A stretch of 42,569 nt of DNA from Nitrosotalea sp. (GTDB taxonomy: Archaea > Thermoproteota > Nitrososphaeria > Nitrososphaerales > Nitrosopumilaceae). This document shows, piece by piece, positions 8,111 to 17,398 of this stretch. The stretch is from assembly GCA_023252335.1 (NCBI GenBank), contig JAJPEA010000003.1, positions 1 through 42,569 of the forward strand, given 5' to 3'. The position numbers and the translations under genes were made by a program. Within the stretch, counting starts at the first letter, position 1; each line of letters begins with the position of its first letter. The notes beneath the pieces are model-generated. The model worked only from the letters and a program-made list of their open reading frames with translations, had not been told where the DNA came from and did no database searches.

Positions 8111-9967
8111 ATGCGAATATTACAGCTACACTGCGACTATGTCGAGTATACGCCAGTAAAAAAGGAAATAAAATCTGCTGAAGAAATTATTCCAGAATCA
8201 AAACGCCTCGAAGAGATCGTAGTTGCATTTGTAGCAGTAGAAGAGTCTGATAATGCAGATGTTGCAAAAAGGGCAATTGCTGAAATCTCTGAATCTATGA
8301 AAAAAATAGGCTGTTCCAAATTATTGTTATATCCATATGCTCACTTGAGTTCAAAGCTTGCATCTCCTACAACTGCGTTGCTTTTACTGCAAGACATGGA
8401 AAAAAATGCGCCAGGTCTTGAGGTATATCGCTCACCATTTGGTTGGACCAAATCATACAAACTCCAAGTTAAAGGACATCCGTTGGCTGAAAATTCTAAA
8501 ACGATTACAGCAGGAGATGAAAAAGAAAAAGATTCATCATCAAACGCACTAAAAGCAGAATCCAAGATCCAGTCATATTGGCACATACTTACTCCGGATG
8601 GAAAATTACATGATATTGACAAATTTAATTTTGCAAAATATCAGAATCTTGAGGTGTTGGCAAAATACGAAGCTGCTAAAAAAAGAGCAGTTGATGAACC
8701 TCCGCCTCATGTAAAATTGATGAAAAAATTAGCCATTGCAGATTATGAACCTGCATCAGATGCTGGCAACATGAGATTTTATCCAAATGGTAGACTAATG
8801 AAATCTCTGATTGAAAGATATGTGACAGATAAAGTGATGGAATATGGGGGATTTGAGGTAGAGACTCCAATCATGTATGATTCACATCATCCTAGTATGG
8901 AAAGTTATTTTCATAGATTTCCGGCACGACAATACAGTATTGATTCTGAAGGAAAACACCTCTTCTTGAGATTTGCAGCGTGTTTTGGCCAGTTCTTGAT
9001 GGCAAAAGACTTTCAATTATCGTACAAAAATATGCCATTGAAACTGTATGAATTGACAAGATATAGTTTCAGAAGGGAGCAATCTGGTGAACTAGTTGGT
9101 CTTCGAAGATTACGCGCTTTTACAATGCCTGATTGTCATGCAATGTGTACGGACATGAATCAGGCAAAAGAAGAGTTTAGGAAAAGATTTGAGTTGTCGC
9201 GTGATGTGCTAACTGGACTAGGTATTGAGAATAAAGATTATGAAATGGCAATTCGATTTACTGAAGAGTTTTACAATGAAAACAAATCACTAATTGAAGA
9301 AATTGTAGCAAAGCTAGGCAAGCCAGTGCTTGTTGAGATGTGGAAAGAGAGATTCTTTTATTTTGTACTAAAATGGGAATTCAATTATGTAGACAATCTT
9401 GGGAAAGCATCAGCATTATCTACAGACCAAATTGATGTAGAAAATGGAAAAAGATACAATATCGATTTTATGGATGATACAAACAAGCCTTTGAATCCCA
9501 TAATTTTGCATAACTCTCCTAGCGGCGCAATTGAGAGGGTGATATACACATTATTAGAAAAAGCAGCAACAGACCAAAGAGAGGGAAGAAAACCAATGTT
9601 TCCGCTATGGCTTGCCCCTACCCAAGTACGATTAATTCCCGTCAAACCAGAATTTTTGGATTATTGTGAAAAACTTGCTGACAAACTCACCGAAAATGAG
9701 ATACGCGTAGATGTTGATGACAGAAATGAAAGTGTTGGCAAGAGTATCCGAGATGCAGAGACTGAATGGATACGATACATCATAGTTATTGGTGAAAAAG
9801 AAGTCAACTCTACTACTCTGTCAATTCGAGATAGAAAATCAAAGGATCCGCATAACTTTTCAATTGAAGAATTTATCGCAAGCATCAAAGAAGAGACCAA
9901 GGGAAAACCATTCATGCGAATAAACATGGGCCGCAGTGTGGCAAAAAGACCACAAATAATGGTTTGA
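8111..9967 (+). CDS. thrS: Threonyl-tRNA synthetase, archaeal type
   Basis: This enzyme charges tRNA-Thr. At 618 residues it has the archaeal layout: an N-terminal editing domain of D-aminoacyl-tRNA-deacylase fold (about 1-140, starting MRILQLHCDYVEY), a class II catalytic core (about 200-500) and a C-terminal anticodon-binding domain (about 510-610). Motif 2 is seen in YSFRREQSGELVGLRR and motif 3 in GAIERVIYTLLE. Zinc ligands are likely C291 (FAACFGQ), H343 (PDCHAMC) and the His of ILHNSPSG. The start at ATG 8111 gives the normal N-terminus. It is followed closely by a convergent TPR gene, two bases beyond its stop. Confidence 0.95.
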   Translation: MRILQLHCDYVEYTPVKKEIKSAEEIIPESKRLEEIVVAFVAVEESDNADVAKRAIAEISESMKKIGCSKLLLYPYAHLSSKLASPTTALLLLQDMEKNAPGLEVYRSPFGWTKSYKLQVKGHPLAENSKTITAGDEKEKDSSSNALKAESKIQSYWHILTPDGKLHDIDKFNFAKYQNLEVLAKYEAAKKRAVDEPPPHVKLMKKLAIADYEPASDAGNMRFYPNGRLMKSLIERYVTDKVMEYGGFEVETPIMYDSHHPSMESYFHRFPARQYSIDSEGKHLFLRFAACFGQFLMAKDFQLSYKNMPLKLYELTRYSFRREQSGELVGLRRLRAFTMPDCHAMCTDMNQAKEEFRKRFELSRDVLTGLGIENKDYEMAIRFTEEFYNENKSLIEEIVAKLGKPVLVEMWKERFFYFVLKWEFNYVDNLGKASALSTDQIDVENGKRYNIDFMDDTNKPLNPIILHNSPSGAIERVIYTLLEKAATDQREGRKPMFPLWLAPTQVRLIPVKPEFLDYCEKLADKLTENEIRVDVDDRNESVGKSIRDAETEWIRYIIVIGEKEVNSTTLSIRDRKSKDPHNFSIEEFIASIKEETKGKPFMRINMGRSVAKRPQIMV

Positions 9968-9969
9968 CA

Positions 9970-10200
9970 TCAAGACGCATCTAAATCTCGCGGGTCAAGT
10001 TGTAGTGATTTATTGAAACACTCAATGGCCTCATCATATCTTCCTAGGCCTCGCAGGGCAACTCCTTTCTTGTTGAGCAGGTCAGGATTATTTGGTTCAA
10101 GTATTATTGCTTGCTCAAAACAACTCAATGCATTCTCAAAATCTCCTTCGGTGCTAAACTGGGTGCCTTTTTTGACAAGATCTGAGGTGTTTTCGTCCAC
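9970..10200 (-). CDS. Small TPR protein
   Basis: The 76-residue product consists of about two tetratricopeptide repeats, with typical A-x-x-C/Y-F-x-x-A-I and P-x-N/D patterns (FENALSCFEQAIILEPNNP, YDEAIECFNKSLQLDPRD). The start is a GTG at 10200, 29 nt after the agmatinase stop on the same strand, so the two are probably cotranscribed. Two repeats alone make a minimal peptide-binding scaffold. A role with agmatinase is not evident. Confidence 0.75.
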   Translation of the reverse strand: MDENTSDLVKKGTQFSTEGDFENALSCFEQAIILEPNNPDLLNKKGVALRGLGRYDEAIECFNKSLQLDPRDLDAS

Positions 10201-10229
10201 TGGTATAGTAATCTTGTTTCTGCCTTAAG

Positions 10230-11120
10230 TTACTTGCGGGATAAATTCATTGCAATTACTTCAGACATTAGTTTTGCAGCAACAGAAGCTGTGGCTCCAT
10301 TGTCATATGGTGGACACAATTCTACTATATCCATACACCTGATAGTATTACCTTCCAGTGCGTATATCATGTCAAATAATTCACGTGAGGTGATTCCCAT
10401 GGCCTCTGGATTGCCAACTCCTGGTGCAAATGCTGGGTCTAGTACATCCAAATCAATACTGACATAGATCTTGTCAAAAGTAGACATGAAGTCTTTGACC
10501 ATCTTTGGTCCTCTACCCTCCCTGATGTCCTTGTCTGTTACAACATTTACCTTGTGCTCTGTTTTGAACGCAAGTTCTTCTTTTACAAATGATCTTGCAC
10601 CAACATGCACAATGTTTTCAGCTCCTCGTTTTTCTATAATTCTTCTAAGGTATGCTGCATGGCTTAGTTTGATATCTGCATACTCGTCTCTTAAATCGTA
10701 ATGTGCATCAAATACAATGTATCCGGTTTCTTTTGGAAATGACATGTATGTGCCATATGTAATCAAGTGTTCTCCTCCTAAAATTATCATCTGCTTGTCT
10801 CTTGCTGCAAGCTCGGTGGTAATCTTTCCAATCATATCAAGCACTTCGGTTGCAACTACTGTGTGGTATGTATTTCCAAGGTCTTCTATGTTGACACTTT
10901 CCAAATCTACGTTAAATCTTGTTGAAAATATTTCTATATTGTTAAAGGCTTGTCGTACTGCATCTGGACCAAATCTTGTTCCAGGTCTAAATGAATGAGT
11001 CGAGTCAAAAGGAATTCCATAAACTATGGCAGATACTTCACCCTCTTCACTTGGGCTTGTTATCAGTGGATTTCGATTCATGTACAAGTCAAGAAAGCTC
11101 ATTTGTGTAAGGCTCATCAT
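10230..11120 (-). CDS. speB: Agmatinase/arginase-family ureohydrolase
   Basis: This family hydrolyses agmatine (or arginine) to putrescine (or ornithine) and urea with a binuclear manganese centre. The metal-binding motifs are all visible: GGEHLITYG, DAHYDLRDEY and SIDLDVLDPAFAPG. Length (296 residues from the ATG at 11120) is normal; a TTG upstream would add an unusual basic leader, so an ATG at 11120 or 11117 is preferred. In archaea the agmatine route is the usual way to putrescine, supporting agmatinase over arginase, but sequence alone does not fix the substrate. A small TPR gene follows. Confidence 0.82.
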   Translation of the reverse strand: MMSLTQMSFLDLYMNRNPLITSPSEEGEVSAIVYGIPFDSTHSFRPGTRFGPDAVRQAFNNIEIFSTRFNVDLESVNIEDLGNTYHTVVATEVLDMIGKITTELAARDKQMIILGGEHLITYGTYMSFPKETGYIVFDAHYDLRDEYADIKLSHAAYLRRIIEKRGAENIVHVGARSFVKEELAFKTEHKVNVVTDKDIREGRGPKMVKDFMSTFDKIYVSIDLDVLDPAFAPGVGNPEAMGITSRELFDMIYALEGNTIRCMDIVELCPPYDNGATASVAAKLMSEVIAMNLSRK

Positions 11121-11296
11121 TTTGTTGTGGTATAATAATATTTCAAATCTTGATCTTTTTGGCAAATGAAAAATTGAGATTTTTGGATATGATGTGTCAA
11201 ACTATCATTTATTCTAAAATCCTCTATTTGGTGTGGAATTGAAAATAGTCTTTTTTCAGCAAGCAAAATTGTTCAGGTTTTGGATATTTGAAAAGT

Positions 11297-11464
11297 TTAG
11301 TTGCACATGACATTTCTTGCGATCAGACTACATTTTAGGTGAACCTGCTCATCGCTTGCCTTTCTACAGGTAGAACAGACAAACTGGTTTACCTCGCTAC
11401 ATACGGTGCAACGTTGGAATTCCTCCATTGTAACACCACAGTTTCTACATGAATCTTTTCGCAT
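11297..11464 (-). CDS. Zinc-ribbon micro-protein
   Basis: From ATG 11464 the product is 55 residues with Cys pairs CRNC, CTVC, CSTC and further cysteines near the C-terminus (CSLIARNVMC), enough for two zinc sites of the treble-clef or zinc-ribbon kind. A GTG at 11503 would add 13 residues. It is one of several tiny Cys-rich proteins in this window. It lies downstream of polB on the same strand, 150 nt from the polB stop. Nucleic-acid or protein binding is inferred. Confidence 0.65.
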   Translation of the reverse strand: MRKDSCRNCGVTMEEFQRCTVCSEVNQFVCSTCRKASDEQVHLKCSLIARNVMCN

Positions 11465-11556
11465 ATATGTAATTTCTACAACTTTCTTTATAAATTTTAG
11501 CACTGATATACTTGATACATTAGTGTAAACATTTGAGCATTTTTAGGGTTTATACT

Positions 11557-11588
11557 CGATTTTAACGACTTTTTTGTGGTCAAAATCG
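11557..11588 (-). terminator. Possible hairpin downstream of polB
   Basis: CGATTTT at 11557-11563 pairs with AAAATCG at 11582-11588, with additional GAC/GTC pairing inside and an A/T run in the loop. It lies 27 nt past the polB stop. Archaeal termination usually needs only T-runs, so a role as terminator or 3'-end stabiliser is tentative. Confidence 0.28.
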
Positions 11589-11614
11589 ATCAAAATGTTG
11601 ACAGTAAACCACAC

Positions 11615-14600
11615 TTATTTCCAGAAAAATTGGTCTAGTCCAGTCTGTTTTGGCTCGCCAATCAGGCTAGCAAAATCCAAGTCCATTGATGACAAAATCT
11701 GATCAAATGTACTTTCCATAAACTCCATGTATTTTGGAGTATCAATTTCATCAGGTCTTGCCATTTCCGTAGGTTTTACCCCTGGTTTGTTGATTATTTT
11801 GACATATGAAATAATGTCGCCTTTTTTTATCTCTCTTGTCTGCTCCAACTGTTTAGCAGCACGGATGTGTTGAGGGATGGTCTTGACATATTCTGCAGGA
11901 GACTTGCTAATCATTACGTTGAATGCAAGTTCTACAAGCGGAATCTGTCTTGCTTTTAATTTTTTTGCATATCCAGATATCATGTCACCAATCTTTGTTT
12001 TAGACTGGGTGAACTCTTGTTCATTTTGCACCTGCGATAATATTCCAAGTATTTCATAAAACAAATTTCTGATAAACGGAGGTGTATGAGATTTCTTTCC
12101 AGTCAGTCCTTTGACATCCACCTTGCCATCTTTTTGCACACCGAGATAGTTTTTCTTTCTCTTGCTAAACACAACATAACGATATTCCTTGTCCAAATCC
12201 AAATCTACACCAAATTCACTTTTTGCCCAGTCTACTACCTTGTGCACTTGATCTTGTGATGGTGCTTTTAAAAATAAAGAGTCAGTATTGTGCAATAAAA
12301 CATTGCCCAGTCCTCCACAAAAGTGATGATTTTTTGTTTCAAGATCATATACATATCCATTTATGTTAAATGTTTCAATTTTTTTAATAACGTCTGACTG
12401 TTTTATTCTTGGATCGTTTTTATCTTTGATTATTCGCAGTCTGCAAACATTTGACTTGTCATTTCTTATTTGTAATGAATATTCTAATCCAAGTTGTTCA
12501 AGGATTGTTATGACACCTGCCATTACAGTCTTGTGTATCTGATCAAGTATGGTCAATCCATTTACATCGGTATGTCCGTCGCCATCTAACATTCCATTAA
12601 TGAATGCCTTTTTTGCCTCAATGTTTGCGTTGATTATTGGCTGGGGAACAGCTTTTTGGTCTCCACGGTAGCAGAAAAGTCTGAAATAATCGACAAACAA
12701 TTTGTGCTCACCTTTTGGAACAAGTGCATATGTTGCAGAGCTTTTTCGTATGTCAATCAAGGTTGTTTCCAAAGCCAGGTGTTCTTGTATGATTTTTTGT
12801 GCTTTTTCCAGTATCTTCTTGTCTTGATTTACAAGTCTCCATGAATATTTGATGTTATTTTGATATGTGTACATGTTGCATGTGCCTTCTGCAACGAATA
12901 TTCCAAATAACCACCCAAGGTCTGGGTTTACATGGATTTTGGACTCTGCTTTGAACGGAATCAGATTTATCTTGTCGCCAACTTGAAGTGTTGAAGGTTT
13001 CACACTTTTTCCATTTATCACTAGGCTATGATCTTCGGTACACTCTACAAACCCTTTTCTGGTAAGAATCCTGTACCCTTTTTTCTTTACCTTGTGTCTG
13101 TATACGTATTTTATTTTTGTAAAACCTTTCTCTGTCAGAACATCAATGTCTCCAAATTTTCCATATCTTGAGCTGCTCACAGTTTTTGGCATCAATGATT
13201 CTATTGGAATCAAATCAATTGCTCCATCTTTTCTTCGAATTATTATCGGTGTGTCTGGTAATACACTGTCGCCGTACAATACATCAATTCCAAATGATTT
13301 GCATTTTTCGATTGTTTCCAAAATTGTAAATCTTCCAACTGCAGTTGTGGCTTCTGCAACAGGCAAACAATACAATGGGAATATTTCTGCGCCCATGACA
13401 CCATAGCTTGCATTCAAAATAACCTTGAGCGCTTGACTTACTACGGTATACAGTTGTTTTTGATCAGCAGAAAGATTTGGGTTTTTAGATAGACTCTTGT
13501 AATAATTCACACGCAAGTCCCGCAATGAACCAATTAGAGTAGCTGTTAGACCATTTTTCTTGGTACAAACCCAGTGTGTAGTGCCAGGTATTGTATTTGT
13601 TTTACATTCATCATGAATGCATCTTACTGTCTCATATGATAAATTTCTCACCTTGATTATGCTGGGGTACAGGCTTGCAAAGTCCATCACAGATACATTG
13701 AAGTGAATTCCTTCGGTGGGTTCAACCACTAGACCCCCGCGATATTTCTTGTCCTTTATGACTGCCTCTGTTGTTGCAGCCCCTGATTTTTGATCAAGTT
13801 CTTCTCTTCTTGGTATCAAATAGTTGTGTTTTCTATGTTCATAATAAAACAGACTTCGAATCCATTGCGATACACCCATTCTTGATATATCATCAATTGG
13901 CATGCGCCCAATTCTTGTTATGACAACAAGAAGATTCATCAACAAATCATTGTTAAAACTAGTAAGCTTTTGCGTAATTCTTGAATCGTTGAAACAATAA
14001 TTTGCCAACTCGTAAAGAGAAAGATCCTCCAGTTCTCCTTCATATTCTGTCTTGGATTCTTCAATTAGTCCTTCACAGATTGTGTTTAGTGAAAAATCAG
14101 TATACTTGTGAGAAAAGGCATAGATTTGAAATGAGCGATTAGAAAATGTCCTGTACAAATCAATGTGCACGCCTCTTTTTAGCGTAGCCGAGTCACGCAT
14201 CATTATCAAAGGTATTTCTTTTAGTGGAATCCCTAGTCTTTCTGCTCTATTATACATGAAAGGCATGTCAAATTCGTCTCCGTTGAAGGTTATAACAAAC
14301 GGATAATTTTCTAAAACCTTGAATGCGTCTCTTAGCATGTCTGCTTCCTTGTCTTCGTCATAGAAACTTATTTTGACATCCTTGGGTAGTTCATCAGTTC
14401 CCATTTGTAGTCCTGCACGCTTTAGTACAAAGACTGCCTTGTAGTCATCATTTGCACAAAATCCTATCGCAGTGATTTTTTTGTCTGCAATTTTGGGGTC
14501 TGGGATTCTTCCAGTCTCAGATTCCACCTCGATATCAAAGGTAATTCTTCGTATGTTGGGTATAGGTTGGTTGAGAAGATTTGCCCATTCGCTTATGTGG

Positions 14601-15148
14601 TTTTGAAATCCTTGCACGTCTATTATTCCGGTATTTGTTATCTTGTCAAATAGCAGACCTTTTAGTGCAAGCTGAACCTCGTCTGGTATTTGATACGAGT
14701 ATTCCTTGAGTTTACCATTCTCTATTGTATAATACCTGCCAACAATTAACGAATTGTCATAAAGATAATTTTCATAATATTTAATGTCTGATTCCCATGT
14801 ATCCATGGTGTTTCTTATGCTCTTGTCAGTCTGGGTGCCACCAATTGCAAGCGGATCTGTTACTGTAATTTTTGTCACATCAATCATTTTGTCTTTTAAC
14901 AAGTCTTCTCGCTTGATGCTTTCTAGTTTTAGCACATCAGTTCTGTTTGACAAAAATTTTAGTTCTTCTGGATCTAGTTTTGAATAGCAATATGGTTTGT
15001 GTCCAGTATTGTCAAACCAAATTTTTAGTGTCTGAGATTTTGGCTCATAAAATTTGAGTAACGCACATTTTTTTAGACCATCATATGCGGCAGAGACCAG
15101 TAATGCAGGTGACATGGTGGTTGTTACTTCTTCTATTGCACTTGACAT
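11615..15148 (-). CDS. polB: Family B DNA polymerase, interrupted by an intein
   Basis: This replicative polymerase has an N-terminal domain, a 3'-5' exonuclease (ExoI D205 and E207 in TFDIEVE, ExoII in FNGDEFDMPF, ExoIII in YCFNDSR) and the polymerase core: motif A DFASLYPSII with D489, motif B KVILNASYG around 575-583, KKNYLG after motif C. Motif C is split: YGD ends at residue 627 and TDS resumes at 955. The 327-residue insert is an intein, leaving about 850 residues after splicing, a normal PolB length. The last residues, QTGLDQFFWK, form a PIP box for PCNA. A dCMP-deaminase-type gene lies 7 nt upstream on the same strand, so the two are probably cotranscribed. Confidence 0.95.
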   Translation of the reverse strand: MSSAIEEVTTTMSPALLVSAAYDGLKKCALLKFYEPKSQTLKIWFDNTGHKPYCYSKLDPEELKFLSNRTDVLKLESIKREDLLKDKMIDVTKITVTDPLAIGGTQTDKSIRNTMDTWESDIKYYENYLYDNSLIVGRYYTIENGKLKEYSYQIPDEVQLALKGLLFDKITNTGIIDVQGFQNHISEWANLLNQPIPNIRRITFDIEVESETGRIPDPKIADKKITAIGFCANDDYKAVFVLKRAGLQMGTDELPKDVKISFYDEDKEADMLRDAFKVLENYPFVITFNGDEFDMPFMYNRAERLGIPLKEIPLIMMRDSATLKRGVHIDLYRTFSNRSFQIYAFSHKYTDFSLNTICEGLIEESKTEYEGELEDLSLYELANYCFNDSRITQKLTSFNNDLLMNLLVVITRIGRMPIDDISRMGVSQWIRSLFYYEHRKHNYLIPRREELDQKSGAATTEAVIKDKKYRGGLVVEPTEGIHFNVSVMDFASLYPSIIKVRNLSYETVRCIHDECKTNTIPGTTHWVCTKKNGLTATLIGSLRDLRVNYYKSLSKNPNLSADQKQLYTVVSQALKVILNASYGVMGAEIFPLYCLPVAEATTAVGRFTILETIEKCKSFGIDVLYGDSVLPDTPIIIRRKDGAIDLIPIESLMPKTVSSSRYGKFGDIDVLTEKGFTKIKYVYRHKVKKKGYRILTRKGFVECTEDHSLVINGKSVKPSTLQVGDKINLIPFKAESKIHVNPDLGWLFGIFVAEGTCNMYTYQNNIKYSWRLVNQDKKILEKAQKIIQEHLALETTLIDIRKSSATYALVPKGEHKLFVDYFRLFCYRGDQKAVPQPIINANIEAKKAFINGMLDGDGHTDVNGLTILDQIHKTVMAGVITILEQLGLEYSLQIRNDKSNVCRLRIIKDKNDPRIKQSDVIKKIETFNINGYVYDLETKNHHFCGGLGNVLLHNTDSLFLKAPSQDQVHKVVDWAKSEFGVDLDLDKEYRYVVFSKRKKNYLGVQKDGKVDVKGLTGKKSHTPPFIRNLFYEILGILSQVQNEQEFTQSKTKIGDMISGYAKKLKARQIPLVELAFNVMISKSPAEYVKTIPQHIRAAKQLEQTREIKKGDIISYVKIINKPGVKPTEMARPDEIDTPKYMEFMESTFDQILSSMDLDFASLIGEPKQTGLDQFFWK
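12287..13267 (-). mobile_element. Full-length intein with LAGLIDADG endonuclease
   Basis: This in-frame 327-residue insert covers PolB residues 628-954. Splicing features: Ser at position 1 (SVLPDTP), block B with T704 and H707 in CTEDHSLVI, block F VYDLE and HHFCGG, penultimate His953, terminal Asn954, and Thr as first C-extein residue. Two LAGLIDADG-type motifs, GIFVAEG (E754) and FINGMLDGDG (D857), keep the acidic residue each needs, so the homing endonuclease may still be active. It sits inside the catalytic YGDTDS motif, the site used by other archaeal PolB inteins. Without splicing the polymerase would be dead, so splicing is presumably efficient. Confidence 0.93.
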
Positions 15149-15155
15149 GATGCCA

Positions 15156-15692
15156 TCACTTGGGGGTCAGGTTGGCATCTGGTTCCTCAAGTAGAACCTT
15201 TATCCAATGATTTATCCTGTTCTTGTCCAAAACCACTACCTCCAATCCTGCATCGTGCAATAACCCATAATCTGTTTCAGGATAGCTGCCAAGACATACT
15301 ATTTTTTTAATTCCAATTGTAATTGCCATCTTGCTACACTCTAAACATGTGACAAATGTGGTATACAGAGTAGAGTTTTTTGTACCAGACCCTACTCCAA
15401 GTATTGCACAATGCATTATGGCATTTGCTTCAGCATGGTTACACAAGCATCTATCAAGGCCTTCACCTGAGGCAACTTTGCCTTCCATTCGAAGCTGACA
15501 CCTCTTACAACCCCCTTCAAAGCAATTTTTTACCCCTGGCGGTGTTCCGTTATAACCTGTAGCAATTTGCCTGTTTTCTCGTACAATTACTGCACCTACT
15601 TGTCTTGTAATACAATTTGATCGTAATTTTGCAAGCTCTGCTTGAAGCATGAAATACTCATCCCAGGTGGGGCGGTCAAACGATTTACTCAC
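15156..15692 (-). CDS. dCMP deaminase/ComEB-like cytidine deaminase
   Basis: The 178-residue zinc enzyme has the HAE catalytic motif (86-88, HAEANAIMHC) and the second zinc motif TCLEC (115-119). Extra cysteines at about 57, 62, 65, 82 and 84 match the second, structural zinc site of the dCMP-deaminase/ComEB group. The family converts dCMP to dUMP, a precursor of dTTP. The start is a GTG at 15692. The gene ends 7 nt before polB on the same strand, so nucleotide supply and replication are probably cotranscribed. The substrate could be another deoxycytidine nucleotide. Confidence 0.85.
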   Translation of the reverse strand: MSKSFDRPTWDEYFMLQAELAKLRSNCITRQVGAVIVRENRQIATGYNGTPPGVKNCFEGGCKRCQLRMEGKVASGEGLDRCLCNHAEANAIMHCAILGVGSGTKNSTLYTTFVTCLECSKMAITIGIKKIVCLGSYPETDYGLLHDAGLEVVVLDKNRINHWIKVLLEEPDANLTPK

Positions 15693-15815
15693 ATGGAAAC
15701 TGTATAATGCTCCAATATAAGATTACAAATTTTTGATGTGAAAAGGAAAGAAAGCAAAGCTCAACTCTTTGTTCCAAACAAGCTTTTTACCCAGATGATG
15801 ACAATTATGAATTAA

Positions 15816-17324
15816 TTGAGCGGTAATTTCGTAGAACACAAGTATATCAAAAAATCAAGCATAGAGCATAGGGATTATCAAGACAACTTGGCAAGACAGG
15901 CAATTGCGGAAAATTGTTTGATTGTGCTTCCAACAGGGCTTGGCAAAACTACTGTTGCATTGCATGTAATTGCAGAGTTTTTGTCAAGAGGAAAAGGCGG
16001 CGTCTTGTTTTTGGCTCCCACTCGAGTCTTGGCTCATCAGCATTACGAGTTTTTAAAAAATAATTTGCTAATTGATGACATTGCTCTTGTTACAGGAGAA
16101 GATTTGCTTGCAAAAAGAAAGAAGCTTTGGATTAACAGCATAATATGTGCAACTCCAGAAATTGTAAAAAATGATCTTGATAGACAGATTGTATCACCAG
16201 ATCAGTTTTCACTTGTGATATTTGATGAGGCACATAGAACTGTTGGTGATTACGCCTATTCGGGAATTGCAGAACGTTTTGCAAACATGAATGTTCGAAT
16301 AATCGGCATGACTGCCACCTTGCCAAGTGAGAAGCAAAAGGCAGAAGAAATGGTCAAGATATTAAAAATTGCAAGTATTGCCCAGAGGACCGAAGAGAGC
16401 CCAGATGTAAGCCCATATGTTCAACAAACAGACACGCAGTGGATTACAGTTGAACTTGGACCTGAGATGAAAGAGATCCAGGCTTTGATCAAAGCCACAC
16501 TTGATTCAAGATATCTAGAGCTCAAAAAACTCGGACTCAACCTTTCTGGAAATAGGTCCATGTCTGAACTTTTACGCGTAAGAGAATTTGTTTTAAGACA
16601 AAATAGAAGAGCTGCCAAGCCACTTTTTACTGCCATACGTCTCATTCACGCACTAAATGTGTTTGAATCCCATGGTGTAACATCTTTTCTTAGATTTTGT
16701 GAGAGAACTCTGGAGAAAAAAGGGGTTGGCATAAGAGATTTGTTTGAAAATGACATGAACTTTGGAAAAGCAGTAAGGCTTGCAAAACAAGCGCAAGAAA
16801 AAGGAATCGAGCATTCAAAAATAGAAAAACTAAAAGAAGTATTGCAGGACATTCCCGGAAAAGCACTTGTCTTTACAAGCTATAGGGATTCAGTTGATGT
16901 CATACATCAGAAATTAAATGAAATGGGAATCTCTGCCGGATTTTTAATTGGAAAAGCTGGCGAAACTGGCCTTAAACAAAAAAAACAGATAGAAACAATA
17001 CAAAAATTCCGTGATGGACAATACAAGGTGTTGATTGCCACACGTGTGGGAGAAGAGGGCCTTGACATTTCAGAAGTTAATCTTGTAGTGTTTTTTGATA
17101 ACGTCCCAAGCTCAATTCGATATGTTCAGAGAAAAGGTCGTACTGGAAGAAAGGATTATGGAAAACTAGTTGTGTTGATTGCAAAAGATACAACAGATGA
17201 GACGTATTACTGGATTGGAAAACGAAAGGTTATAGCTGCAAAGGGAATGGGTGAAAAAATGAACAAGTTTTTGGAACAACAAGAAACACCTACTGCAAAA
17301 AAAGGTCTGGACTCATTTTTCTAG
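15816..17324 (+). CDS. Hef/FANCM-type DNA helicase, no nuclease domain
   Basis: The 502-residue superfamily 2 helicase has Walker A LPTGLGKTT (39-46), DEAH (137-140), TAT (166-168), a Hef-type helical insert between the RecA lobes (about 200-340) and motif VI in QRKGRTGR (near 432). It matches the helicase half of archaeal Hef, which remodels stalled forks, but has no ERCC4 nuclease domain. The C-terminus KKGLDSFF resembles a PIP box. The start is TTG 15816: an in-frame stop lies immediately upstream and no ATG precedes the first motifs. It is divergent from the dCMP deaminase-polB operon. Confidence 0.87.
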   Translation: MSGNFVEHKYIKKSSIEHRDYQDNLARQAIAENCLIVLPTGLGKTTVALHVIAEFLSRGKGGVLFLAPTRVLAHQHYEFLKNNLLIDDIALVTGEDLLAKRKKLWINSIICATPEIVKNDLDRQIVSPDQFSLVIFDEAHRTVGDYAYSGIAERFANMNVRIIGMTATLPSEKQKAEEMVKILKIASIAQRTEESPDVSPYVQQTDTQWITVELGPEMKEIQALIKATLDSRYLELKKLGLNLSGNRSMSELLRVREFVLRQNRRAAKPLFTAIRLIHALNVFESHGVTSFLRFCERTLEKKGVGIRDLFENDMNFGKAVRLAKQAQEKGIEHSKIEKLKEVLQDIPGKALVFTSYRDSVDVIHQKLNEMGISAGFLIGKAGETGLKQKKQIETIQKFRDGQYKVLIATRVGEEGLDISEVNLVVFFDNVPSSIRYVQRKGRTGRKDYGKLVVLIAKDTTDETYYWIGKRKVIAAKGMGEKMNKFLEQQETPTAKKGLDSFF

Positions 17325-17366
17325 GATAATGTGGTTGTCTAATTTTAGATTCAAAATAAAATCACA

Positions 17367-17376
17367 GTTAAATATC
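17367..17376 (+). promoter_or_regulatory. Likely TATA box of the PEFG-CTERM gene
   Basis: GTTAAATATC is centred about 27 nt before ATG 17399, the spacing expected for a leaderless archaeal transcript. Confidence 0.4.
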
Positions 17377-17398
17377 ATAGAAATACCACAGACTTTTG

